From the NCBI GenBank assembly GCA_000733415.1, contig KL662191.1:2491219-2555218 (forward strand): a DNA stretch of 64,000 nucleotides, in the 5' to 3' direction. Shown here in pieces: positions 1 through 8,205 of this stretch. The notes below the pieces were generated by a model, which saw only the letters and a list, made by a program, of their open reading frames with translations, was not told the DNA's origin and did no database searches. The position numbers and the translations under genes were made by a program. Positions within the stretch are counted from its first letter, which is position 1. Every line of letters begins with the position of its first letter. Origin of the DNA: [Leptolyngbya] sp. JSC-1 (GTDB taxonomy: Bacteria; Cyanobacteriota; Cyanobacteriia; Elainellales; Elainellaceae).

Positions 1-24
1 GAAATGACTTTGTGACACTTGATT

Positions 25-255
25 TTATTTTTGTGTTGGGAAGACCTCATCAAGTGGAATAGTTTCTCCTGCCGCGATCTCCTGCCGCACCATTGCCGCC
101 ATCCGATCCCATTGATCGTCTGTTGTGGCAGCAAAACGAGTTTCCCATTTTTGCTCGTCCTGCAACTCTGCCAAAAATCGAGCCGCGATCGCATCTTGCT
201 GATCGGGTGGGAGTTTTTGGATTTGGGCGATCGCCTGTTGAAGCAGTTCAGTCAT
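25..255 (-). CDS. Small antitoxin-like protein
   Basis: Encodes a 76-residue soluble, acidic, helical protein starting MTELLQQAIAQIQKLP. An ATG eight codons upstream is possible, but this start matches the usual beginning of a widespread group of small cyanobacterial proteins found beside RelE/ParE-type toxins. The central segment (DDQWDRMAAMVRQEI) and the tail (IPLDEVFP) are typical of that group. A toxin partner would lie downstream on the minus strand, beyond position 1, so it cannot be seen. The antitoxin role is inferred from resemblance and is not shown by the sequence. The coding stretch contains two HIP1 octamers. Confidence 0.6.
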   Translation of the reverse strand: MTELLQQAIAQIQKLPPDQQDAIAARFLAELQDEQKWETRFAATTDDQWDRMAAMVRQEIAAGETIPLDEVFPTQK

Positions 256-355
256 AATTCTGTTGTGGGCAAAAACCACGAGCGCATATGCTTTCTCAAT
301 CTTAACTGATGCTCAGAGATATTGCTCTCTGTCAGTCTCAGCCATTGTTTAAGTC

Positions 356-682
356 TCATGGTTCAAGTGTTAAGACGAGATGCTTTTGATCGAGATACAT
401 ACCATCAATGAACAAAGCATCACGCTCTAAGCCGAAAAGCTCAAAACCGCGTGACTTATAAAGAGAGCAGGCTGACAGATTGCTTGCTGTGACAGTGAGA
501 ACGATCTGCCGTAGGGTACTAAGTTGTCGGGCATGGGATATTGCCTCATCAAGAAGTGCCGATCCAACACCTCGACTACGATACTCGGACAAAACGTATA
601 TACTCCAGAGAGAATTCCAGGAAAGCTTAGAGTAAAAAGTGCGAGAGCCAGGCCGGTTTAGAGGACGACCATGCAGCGCCAG
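356..682 (-). pseudogene. GNAT acetyltransferase remnant (N-terminus lost)
   Basis: An open frame of about 108 residues without its own proper start, closed upstream by TGA at 683-685. It contains the GNAT acetyl-CoA-binding core: the strand IYVLSEYRSRGVGSALLDEA (the R-x-x-G-x-G/A loop), then LTVTASNLSACSLYKSRGFE, the conserved C-terminal N...LY...GF motif. Related single-domain acetyltransferases are about 160 residues, so roughly the first third is missing. A TTG within the frame could start translation, but only of a piece lacking the N-terminal strands. Best read as a decayed acetyltransferase; its substrate is unknown. Confidence 0.65.
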
Positions 683-842
683 TCACTCGATGACTACTAA
701 CATATTGCATCGCCTCTCAATCTTGATCCTACGCTTTTAACGAATTCTCAGGGAGCAGGGTTTCAACCCTTTCCATAATCTTTTCGCGGGTGCAGGGAGC
801 AGGCTCTTTCCATGCGATTCAAATCAATGGCACTAATCTAGC

Positions 843-1523
843 ATGACCACTGAAAACTATGTTGCCTACATTGGCATTGACTGGGCAGATCGTAAACACG
901 ATATTGCCCTCTATGATTGTGCATCAGACACCTGGCAAGAACCCATCATCAAAACTCGTCCCCAAGACCTTTTAGATTGGGTCAATCAGCTTCGAGCACG
1001 CTATGGAGAGGGACGGATTGCCGTTGCGATGGAACAGAAGAGAGGACCATTGCTCTATGCTTTGTGCCAATACGATACCTTGGTGCTCTTCCCGGTCAAT
1101 CCCCGCACCGCCGCCAACTACCGCAAAGCCTTCCAGCCATCGCGGGCTAAATCTGATCCGGTGGATGCCCGTCTCCTCGTCGAACTGATGCAAAAGCATC
1201 CAGAAAAATTGGATCAATGGGTGGCGGGTTGTCCTAAAACTCGTGCCTTGAGACAATGGGTCGAGTCGCGGCGAATGCTGGTCGGCGAGAAGGTCCGGCT
1301 CACCAACCGAATCACCGCCTCGCTCAAGACTTACTTTCCTCAAGTTCTGGATTGGTTTGAGGATAAGGACACCCGCGTCTTTTGCGCGTTCATCGAGCAG
1401 TTTCCCTCGGTCAATGCGGCTCAATGTGCAACCCCTGACCAATTGACTCAGTTCTTTCGCTCCCACCAAGCTGGACGCAAAAGTAGTAGGTGGGACGCGT
1501 GTGTCTCAATCACGACACAATGA
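843..1523 (+). pseudogene. IS110-family transposase, C-terminally truncated
   Basis: Codes for 226 residues beginning MTTENYVAYIGIDWADRKHD, the RuvC-like DEDD domain of IS110-family transposases (first Asp in GIDWAD; later motif SRAKSDPVDARLL with further acidic residues). Family members are usually 320-400 residues, with a C-terminal Transposase_20 domain carrying a catalytic Ser. That half is absent: the family-like sequence stops near FFRSHQAGRK and runs into about 15 unrelated residues. The element therefore cannot transpose by itself. It marks the left side of a region full of insertion debris. Confidence 0.8.
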
Positions 1524-1624
1524 CCGTCAACAATAATTCAGCGCTTACTATTGCCCCCCGTCCACCTCAGGGACTATGTTAGCTGTCTTCTTTGTTCTAC
1601 CCGTTGTTTATTTCTATTAGGAGT

Positions 1625-1714
1625 CGTGACCTAGCAGTAGAAGAAAATAATGATATTGCCTGGTTCTGGATTGGAACCCATGCAGAGTATGACCGATTAT
1701 TGCGGGGTGATTAA
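1625..1714 (+). pseudogene. RelE/ParE-type toxin C-terminal remnant
   Basis: A 29-residue tail, RDLAVEENNDIAWFWIGTHA then EYDRLLRGD and stop, matches the conserved C-terminal end (…WFWIGtHaEYD) of cyanobacterial RelE/ParE-like toxins. Upstream, the frame breaks down into non-homologous sequence, so only the last third of the toxin survives. There is no start codon or ribosome site. It is a fossil of a toxin-antitoxin module. Confidence 0.5.
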
Positions 1715-2387
1715 CGCCAGCTAACATTCGTTGGCGAGCAAAGCACAGGGTGGGGCGAGGCGATAGGTGAGTAGACATCTAGTGTCGCCCGATGCATGGT
1801 CGTCTCCCCCTCTGTCTCCCAGTCCTGAAACTGAGTCTATCGTCTCTGCTTCAGTCCTGTCCCCCATAAACACAGTGGAGCGGACGGTACAGAGTCTTCG
1901 CGCTTCGTTCTAGTCCTCTCGCCGCCGCTCCTTTAGCCGTTATGCTGCTCAGCCCTTGGTGGGGGCGCAGCCGATAACTACTTGTTTAAGGGCAGAACCC
2001 TTGCAGCCTAACGAAAAGACTTAAATTATGGGTATTGCTAAAAAGCAGCTCTATTTGGTGAATTATGTGCTAACACAGAATTGTTGAAATTAAGTTAAAG
2101 ATGACGGATTTGAAACCTACACCCCCAAGTGATGTTGAAGTGTCTCAAGAACAGACTGATGAGCAGGACACTACAGGATGGTATGAAACCGAAGTTCAGT
2201 GAGAATCACCTGCCGAACTTTGTGCAATTTTGCAGTCGCGTCCCAATCTGCCCTGGGCACTTGGATTCCGGCAATCTCGATCTCGTCGCTCATCGTTTCA
2301 ACGTATCGGGACTCCCGGTTCAAAATCCCTAAACCTTCGTAAACTCCTGGGACGGTTACAATCAACCAGAGGTCACAGAGGTTTATC
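1715..2387. other. Gene-free stretch with insertion debris
   Basis: No convincing gene. GCCAGCTAACATTCGTTGGC at 1716-1735 has an imperfect inverted counterpart at 4951-4965. A 33-codon frame at 2101-2202 (MTDLKPTPPSDVEVSQEQTD...) has a start and a stop but no recognisable relatives, and is probably a fragment. The rest looks like remodelled non-coding DNA between two transposase fragments. Confidence 0.5.
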
Positions 2388-2660
2388 ATGAGTCATTCAA
2401 ATCCTTCTATGCAACCAAGTGAAGCCGAGATTCGGGCTATCTACGCCGAGGGAGAAGCGGAAGTGGTAAGTTTAGTTACCCAGTTATTGGAGCGTCTCAA
2501 TAGCCTGGAATCCGAGGTCAAAGAACTGCAAGGGCGTTTAAACAAAAACAGTTACAACAGTCCTATTATCGTTAACTTCGGGTTCCTAGTTACGTGTGGT
2601 GATCTATTCGGCGTGGATATAAATGTTTCAGTGCCTCAGGCAGACGTCAAGTTGTTTTAG
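2388..2660 (+). pseudogene. IS66-family transposase N-terminal fragment
   Basis: The first ~55 residues, with a coiled-coil-like stretch (LLERLNSLESEVKELQGRLN) followed by KNS-x-NS, match the N-terminus of IS66 transposases, where the motif KNSRNSSKPPSSD normally follows. Here the resemblance ends at NKNSYNSP (about 2550) and the frame runs on for ~35 unrelated residues. The zinc-finger and DDE domains are missing (usual length 450-530 residues). This is a non-functional insertion remnant just upstream of the imported-looking sulfatase. Confidence 0.7.
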
Positions 2661-3085
2661 GCTTAGGGCAACGCTAACGGCACAGGCAAGTCTTGCGGGT
2701 TGGGAAGGCGAGATATAGTCAAATCTGGTGTATGGCTAGGAACTAGGCGGCATCCTGCATCTGGGTCAGATCGGGTGTGTCATCGGCCCGGCATCCATCT
2801 TTGAACGGCACTCGGTAGTGCCCCATAGATATAGATAAGGATGGCTGAATCTTATATGCACCAAGGGATATCAAGATTTACATCCTTCCCGAAAGTGCTA
2901 AGTATATGTACTCGTTAAGGGCAGGAATACCGATTCCCCCCGTGGATTGCGGGTTAAAATCCTGTGCATAGCCAGAATGCTTCGGCACTCAGAAGCTAGC
3001 CTCATTGGTCGAAACTCTTTCAGAAAGAGGATTACAACCATCCTTACCTTTTTAGGACTACCGTTATCAAGGAGCAACAGAAGCC
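2661..3085. other. Gene-free stretch before the sulfatase gene
   Basis: No gene supported. The last ~20 bases contain AAGGAGCAA at 3070-3078, a good ribosome-binding site for the sulfatase ATG at 3086. No clear promoter or terminator was seen. Confidence 0.5.
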
Positions 3086-4753
3086 ATGGAAAAAGTCGAT
3101 CAATCCGCCTGCGAACCCTACAACATTGTATTCATCCTGACTGACCAGGAGCGCCATTTACGCCCGGATGAACTCCCCAAAGACTATCGCCTGCCGGCCC
3201 ATGAGCGCCTAGCGAAGAGCGGCGTGGTGTTCGAGAACCACCGCATCAACTCCTGCGTGTGCACGTCCTCGCGCTCGGTGATCTATACAGGTCTTCACAT
3301 CCAACAGACCCGGATGTTCGACAACACGAACTTCCCCTGGATGCAGAGCATGTCGACCGACATCAAGACGCTCGGCCACCAGCTCCGCGAGGCCGGCTAC
3401 TACACCGCCTACAAGGGCAAGTGGCACCTCACCCGCGAGTTCGAGACCGACAACACGCTTGCCGCGCCGACGAAGATATTCACCCAGGAGATGGAGGCCT
3501 ACGGCTTTTCCGATTACCTCGGGGTCGGCGATATCATCGCGCACACCCAGGGTGGCTACCTGCACGACGGCATGATCGCCGCCGCCGCCGCGAGCTGGCT
3601 ACGCGGCAAGGCCTCGGAACTGGCGCAGCAGAAAAAGCCGTGGTTCCTGGCGGTGAATCTGGTCAACCCGCACGACGTGATGTTCTACGACACGGACGAG
3701 CCGGGACAGCCTATGCAGGGAAAAAATAATCTGACCCACATCGCTGGCGATCCGGCGCATGCGATGTACGCCAAGCAGTGGGACTTTGAACTGCCGGCCA
3801 GTTTCTTGCAGGCGCTCGACGCGCCCGGACGCCCCGCCGCCCACACCGACCACACCATGGGGAACGACGCGATGACCGGACCAATCCCGGTGGACGAGAC
3901 ATGGCGCTGGCGCAAGCGGCACAACTTCTATCTCAACGCGCTGCGCGATGTCGACCGCCACATCATGACGGTGCTTGACGAACTGGAGGATCGCGGCCTC
4001 GCTTCCAACACCATCGTCATTCTGACCGCGGACCACGGCGAACTCGGCGGCGCGCATCAGATGACCGGCAAGGGCGCCACCTCCTACCGCGAGCAGAACA
4101 ACGTGCCACTGATCGTGGTGCACCCGGCCTACGCGGGCGGCAAGCGCTGCCAGGCCGTGACCACACACCTCGACCTCGCGCCGACCCTGATCTCGCTCAC
4201 CAACGCGAGCCCCGAGACGAAAGCGGCGATTACCAAGGGTCTTCCGGGCAAGGACTTCTCCCCTGTGCTCGCCGCCCCGGAGCAGGCGGCCCTCGACACT
4301 GTGCGTGACGGCCAGCTATTCTGCTTCAACATGTTCGCCTCGCTAGACGGCAACTTCCTGCTGAAGGCGCGCGATTTGCTGAAGCAGGGTGGGCCGGAGA
4401 AGATCAAGGAAGCCGGCCTGCACCCGGACATGATGAAACGCGGTGCCATCCGCAGCGTGTTCGACGGCCGCTACCAGTTCACGCGCTACTTTTCCCCCAA
4501 GCAGCACAACCGGCCCACCTCGATCGAGGAATTGTTTGAACTGAACGATGTCGAGCTGTTCGACCACCAGAACGACCCGAACGAAGTCGAAAACCTCGCG
4601 CTGGATCGAGAGAAAAACGCCGACCTGCTTATGGCCATGAATGCCAAGCTGAACCGGCTGATCGACGAGGAGGTGGGCGAGGACGTCGGACAGATGTTGC
4701 CCGGCGGCGTGGATGGTGGCTGGGTGGCGACGCCCGCCGTGCACGATCTGTGA
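3086..4753 (+). CDS. Sulfatase / alkaline-phosphatase-superfamily hydrolase
   Basis: A 555-residue cytoplasmic-type hydrolase with no signal peptide. Visible superfamily elements are the N-terminal metal-binding NIVFILTDQ (D20), a nucleophile region C59-T-S-S-R63, the GKWHL motif, and DHGE at D316 followed by MTGKGATSYREQNN, which supplies further metal and active-site residues. The formylglycine signature is normally C-x-P/A-x-R, and here Pro/Ala is Ser, so maturation and substrate (sulfate or phosphonate ester) are uncertain. Base composition is strikingly GC-rich, with G/C-ending codons unlike all neighbours. It sits between transposase and regulator fragments. Recent horizontal acquisition, perhaps from a proteobacterium, is inferred. 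AAGGAGC precedes the ATG. Confidence 0.85.
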   Translation: MEKVDQSACEPYNIVFILTDQERHLRPDELPKDYRLPAHERLAKSGVVFENHRINSCVCTSSRSVIYTGLHIQQTRMFDNTNFPWMQSMSTDIKTLGHQLREAGYYTAYKGKWHLTREFETDNTLAAPTKIFTQEMEAYGFSDYLGVGDIIAHTQGGYLHDGMIAAAAASWLRGKASELAQQKKPWFLAVNLVNPHDVMFYDTDEPGQPMQGKNNLTHIAGDPAHAMYAKQWDFELPASFLQALDAPGRPAAHTDHTMGNDAMTGPIPVDETWRWRKRHNFYLNALRDVDRHIMTVLDELEDRGLASNTIVILTADHGELGGAHQMTGKGATSYREQNNVPLIVVHPAYAGGKRCQAVTTHLDLAPTLISLTNASPETKAAITKGLPGKDFSPVLAAPEQAALDTVRDGQLFCFNMFASLDGNFLLKARDLLKQGGPEKIKEAGLHPDMMKRGAIRSVFDGRYQFTRYFSPKQHNRPTSIEELFELNDVELFDHQNDPNEVENLALDREKNADLLMAMNAKLNRLIDEEVGEDVGQMLPGGVDGGWVATPAVHDL

Positions 4754-5091
4754 CCTTGTGAGTGCGATCGCCAATCTTGTAGGGTGCGTCCCCTACTGCA
4801 ACTCCTATCTACTCCACCAATAAATTTTGGGGAACGCACCATGCTCATAAATTCCTTGAAACAAGCGATCGCCGCATAACAACGCCCATGCACACCGACC
4901 GACGAAAGTGGCTCGGTATTGATGCAAAGGTTATCTGCGGCGGGTGATGGGCAACGTTAGCTGGCTTCGTTCTTGGTTGGGACAGTAATTTTAGAGTGAG
5001 CGGTGAAGCAATCAGAGTCGGTGGGTTTCTGAGTAGTCATGAGAAGATCGAGAAACGATTAAGCAGCAGAAACTCAAGCCGAACGATCAAA
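4754..5091. other. Intergenic stretch, right flank of the GC-rich gene
   Basis: Holds two HIP1 octamers (4764, 4867) and GCAACGTTAGCTGGC at 4951-4965, which resembles the inverse of the sequence at 1716-1735 with a 4-base gap. Composition returns to that of the host immediately after the sulfatase stop codon. No gene seen. Confidence 0.4.
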
Positions 5092-5436
5092 ATGTATGAA
5101 TTACTACACTCATTTATTCAGCAGCTTTTCCCACATTGCCAAGTTGATGTAGCGCGGCTTGAGCCTCTTCTTGAATCAAGAAGGGTTCCGAAAGGAGATT
5201 TTTTATTTCAAGAAGGTGATGTCTGCGATTTTGTGGGATTGACGCTGAAAGGCTGTTTGAGAAGCTTTTTTCTCAAAGATGGGAAAGAACTTACTCTGTT
5301 TTTTCATCCTGAGAATCATACTCTAGGGGACTATGAAAGTTTTCGACGGCAAATCCCTGCTTACTTTTCCTGTCAGGCGATCGAAGACTCGGAAATACTC
5401 ATTCTGACCACACAAGCGATCGCAGTTTTAGTATAG
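5092..5436 (+). pseudogene. Crp/Fnr-type cyclic-nucleotide-binding protein, truncated
   Basis: From the ATG at 5092 (MYELLHSFIQQLFPHCQ) the 114 residues form most of a cNMP-binding beta-barrel (KGDFLFQEGDVCDFVGLTLK, then LTLFFHPENHTLGDYESF). Family members of this type are about 190 residues and end in a winged-helix DNA-binding domain. Here the frame stops soon after EDSEILILTTQAIAV, at a HIP1 octamer. The DNA-binding half is gone, so it cannot act as a regulator. An upstream in-frame start at 4996 adds unrelated residues. Confidence 0.65.
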
Positions 5437-5526
5437 TTCCGACATAAAAGAGCAGTATCGTAGATGTAAAAACACCGCATAATAGCATCTGAGGTGTTTG
5501 AAAGTAGTGTCTAAGAAGAGCATCAG

Positions 5527-6882
5527 CTAAAGCCGATTGCGAGTTTTGAGCTGAAGATAGCGATCGACCAACTGCTCGCTGATTTGATTGGCTGGCGCAT
5601 CCAGAACCAGAACACCTTTTTGCTTCAGGGTGCCGAACGCCACCTGCCGCTGGGTTAACAGATCGAGAGCCACCGCACGGGCATAGCTGCTAGAAATGTC
5701 TTGAGTCAGGTAGTGGGCCTGGGCATCGATCTGCGGATCTCGCAGCGTGACACAGAAGGGCAGATAGCGCGGACTCAGCCGTGCCATTGCCGACAGCAAT
5801 TCCGCAGAGGCAGTCTTATCTACCAAATCGGTGAGCAAAACAACTAGAGCACGGCGAGTTTGCTGCTGGGTGACAGTCGTAACCGCGCCTAGGTAATCTG
5901 GCTCCCGCAAGGTTGGCTGTAGAGGTGTCAGCCGGTCAATCAGCTTGTTGAGCTGGTTTTGCCCCCGCTCTGGCGGCACCCAAGTGTGAAGCTGCCGGTC
6001 AAACACCCCCACTCCCACCCGATCGCCTCGGTGCAGCCCAGCCAAAGCCAACGACAAAACGGCGTTCATTCCCCAATCAAATCGGGCCAACCCTTGAACC
6101 TGAGCCGTCATCAACCGTCCGCTATCCAGCAAAATGATCAGCGTCTGCTCATGTTCCGGTTCTAGAACCCGCAGCAATAACCGACTGCGCCGTGCGGTCG
6201 CCTTCCAATCGATCAAGCGTGGATCATCCCCGACGCTATATTCCCGCAGTTCTGCAAACTCCGTTCCCATCCCCAACCGCTGTGCCCGCTTCAGGTTGCC
6301 GGTGGATTGTATCGTCAGCCGAATCGAAAGCGACCGCAGGCCAATCAAATCGGGATAGACTGCAACCGCCTCTGCTTGTGCCACCGACCACTGATGCCAT
6401 GCTAATCCCCAAGCTCCGAGCTGCCGCAGTTGGATCATGCCCCAGTTATACTCGCCGCGCTGACTGGGCAACACAGTGTAGGTCAGCTCTTCGTCGCGAT
6501 TTGCCGGCACACGAACATGCAGAACCTCGGGCGTGGCTGTAAAAACCGGCGGGTAGTAGTCGCGAATCTGTAGCATTGCCGGACGATTCGCGTGCAGCTT
6601 CAGGTAAACCGAATTGTGGCGGCCAATCGAGAGGCGGCCAATCGGCAATCGTTCTAGCTGGACTCGATCAGATTTAACTCGCCAACCGTCTACCAGGGTG
6701 AGCAACAAAATCAAACCATCCCAAATGAGCGTGAGCAAAATCGCAAATCCAAGCCATCCAGAACCAGTGATAGTGCCAACAATGGCAACCACTAGGCCAA
6801 TAACGGTACCTAACAGCAGCAGCAGATAAACGCGGCGAGAAGGAAACATGGCAAGACCAGAACGCATGATCTGAGATGACAT
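5527..6882 (-). CDS. DUF58 domain protein (vWA-like, membrane-anchored)
   Basis: A 451-residue protein with two N-terminal membrane helices (residues ~18-40 and ~44-62) and the DUF58 signature near residue 210 (GTEFAELREYSVGDDPRLID, then WKATARR). It is followed by a von Willebrand A-like domain starting IILLDSGRLM, in which the metal-site DxSxS is degenerate. DUF58 proteins usually work with MoxR AAA+ ATPases, but no moxR gene lies beside it here. The start could be Met12 (MFPSRRVYLLLLL) instead of Met1. Role in envelope or protein assembly is inferred from the family only. Confidence 0.85.
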   Translation of the reverse strand: MSSQIMRSGLAMFPSRRVYLLLLLGTVIGLVVAIVGTITGSGWLGFAILLTLIWDGLILLLTLVDGWRVKSDRVQLERLPIGRLSIGRHNSVYLKLHANRPAMLQIRDYYPPVFTATPEVLHVRVPANRDEELTYTVLPSQRGEYNWGMIQLRQLGAWGLAWHQWSVAQAEAVAVYPDLIGLRSLSIRLTIQSTGNLKRAQRLGMGTEFAELREYSVGDDPRLIDWKATARRSRLLLRVLEPEHEQTLIILLDSGRLMTAQVQGLARFDWGMNAVLSLALAGLHRGDRVGVGVFDRQLHTWVPPERGQNQLNKLIDRLTPLQPTLREPDYLGAVTTVTQQQTRRALVVLLTDLVDKTASAELLSAMARLSPRYLPFCVTLRDPQIDAQAHYLTQDISSSYARAVALDLLTQRQVAFGTLKQKGVLVLDAPANQISEQLVDRYLQLKTRNRL

Positions 6883-7202
6883 CTAGCTCTGACAGCATCT
6901 AGCCCTGACGGTCAGGCTTGAACGAAGCATCCATACCCACCAGTTTTACCCTGCCTGCTGCCGACTTGTCTCTATCGATTCCAGCAAGACTCGGTCAGGT
7001 CATACCAATCCAGGCCACCTGTCGAGTAAACTGATCCTGCTGAGTAAATAGGCAAAACAAACGTAAACCATAGACAGACATCCAGCCTGCGGGCGGACCA
7101 GAAGTTTGCGCTACGGGTTTGACAAATCCCCTGGTTGACCTAACTTAATTCTGCAACCCTCCTACCCTTTCCCATCTCCCCCATCTCCCATTCCCCATCC
7201 CT
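6883..7202. other. Divergent intergenic region, DUF58 gene / thrB
   Basis: Lies between two diverging genes and so should hold both promoters. I could not pick convincing -35/-10 elements. A pyrimidine-rich run of CCCATCTCC-like repeats (about 7168-7200) ends directly at the thrB ATG, leaving no good Shine-Dalgarno sequence. Confidence 0.4.
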
Positions 7203-8126
7203 ATGCCCGTAACCATCACCGTCCCCGCCACCACCGCCAACTTGGGTCCCGGCTTTGATTGCCTTGGTGCCGCCCTGTCGCTTTACAACCAGTTTGAGTT
7301 TCAACCGCTCTATTCCGAAGCCGCAACAGATGAGGTGTTGCAGATCGAAGTAACGGGTCTGGAAGCAGAGCGAGTCAAAACCGATGCAAGTAATTTGGCT
7401 TATCAAGCGTTTCAGCACTACTACCAGAAAATTGGGCAACCAGTGCCGCCCGTGTATTTATCGATTGGGCTGGAAATCCCACTGGCTAGGGGGTTGGGCA
7501 GTTCAGCCACGGCGATTGTGGCAGGAATTGCGGGGGCCAATGTGCTGGCCGGTTCGCCGCTAGAGGAAGCCGAGTTGATGGCAATGGCGATCGAGCTAGA
7601 AGGGCATCCAGATAATGTAGTTCCAGCCCTGAGTGGGGGTTGTCGCTTGGCGGCCTCTCGGTCTGACGCTAGCTGGGCAATATGCGAAGTGCCTTGGCAT
7701 CCAGAGGTAGTGCCGGTGGTAGCCGTGCCTAATTTTGAACTTTCAACGGCTGAAGCTCGTCGCGTCCTGCCTTCCACCTACGACCGCCGCGATGCCATTT
7801 TCAATGCGGCCCATCTGGGCTTGCTGTTACGGGGTTTACAAACGGCAGAACCGGATTGGCTAGCGACAGCCCTCCAGGACCGCATTCATCAACCCTATCG
7901 GCAGTCCTTAATTCCAGGATACGAAGCGGTACAGATAGCCGCCCTTGAGGCTGGGGCCTATGGCATGGTGATTAGTGGAGCTGGACCCACTCTCTTGGCC
8001 CTGACCAATTCCGCTGCAGCTGCAGCCGTCCAAACGGCTATGAAAAAAGCTTGGGAAGATGTAGGTATCACTGCTGATGCCCATATCCTCCCAATTGACA
8101 CCCAAGGAACCGTGGTAGCGGCCTAG
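7203..8126 (+). CDS. thrB: Homoserine kinase
   Basis: A 307-residue GHMP-family kinase that phosphorylates L-homoserine with ATP in threonine synthesis. N-terminal PATTANLGPGFDCLGAAL is the family start. The ATP-binding glycine-rich loop is PLARGLGSSATAIVAGIAGA (residues ~93-112). The C-terminal GMVISGAGPTLLAL supplies the third GHMP motif. Length is standard. The start codon follows a CCATCTCC-rich run with no obvious ribosome site, but the N-terminus matches the family exactly. It stands alone, convergent with the protease gene. Confidence 0.95.
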   Translation: MPVTITVPATTANLGPGFDCLGAALSLYNQFEFQPLYSEAATDEVLQIEVTGLEAERVKTDASNLAYQAFQHYYQKIGQPVPPVYLSIGLEIPLARGLGSSATAIVAGIAGANVLAGSPLEEAELMAMAIELEGHPDNVVPALSGGCRLAASRSDASWAICEVPWHPEVVPVVAVPNFELSTAEARRVLPSTYDRRDAIFNAAHLGLLLRGLQTAEPDWLATALQDRIHQPYRQSLIPGYEAVQIAALEAGAYGMVISGAGPTLLALTNSAAAAAVQTAMKKAWEDVGITADAHILPIDTQGTVVAA

Positions 8127-8157
8127 GGGGCGTTTTCTCTCTGTCTCTCGCCTACTT

Positions 8158-8205
8158 GACGGCCTAATGTATGGCCTATTCTACGGCCTACTCTACGGCC
8201 TACTG
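8158..8205. repeat. 12-bp tandem repeat, four units, at the protease stop codon
   Basis: Units GACGGCCTAATG, TATGGCCTATTC, TACGGCCTACTC and TACGGCCTACTG lie head to tail. The last unit contains the stop codon of the minus-strand protease gene (8200-8202). The units diverge slightly, so the array is not brand new. Confidence 0.85.

Noticed and set aside
1716..1735. attC integron site
   Set aside because: Core is close to RYYYAAC but no matching GTTRRRY end at proper distance and no integrase.
2101..2202. 33-codon frame MTDLKPTPPSDVEVSQEQTD...
   Set aside because: Has start and stop, but no family resemblance and lies in insertion debris.
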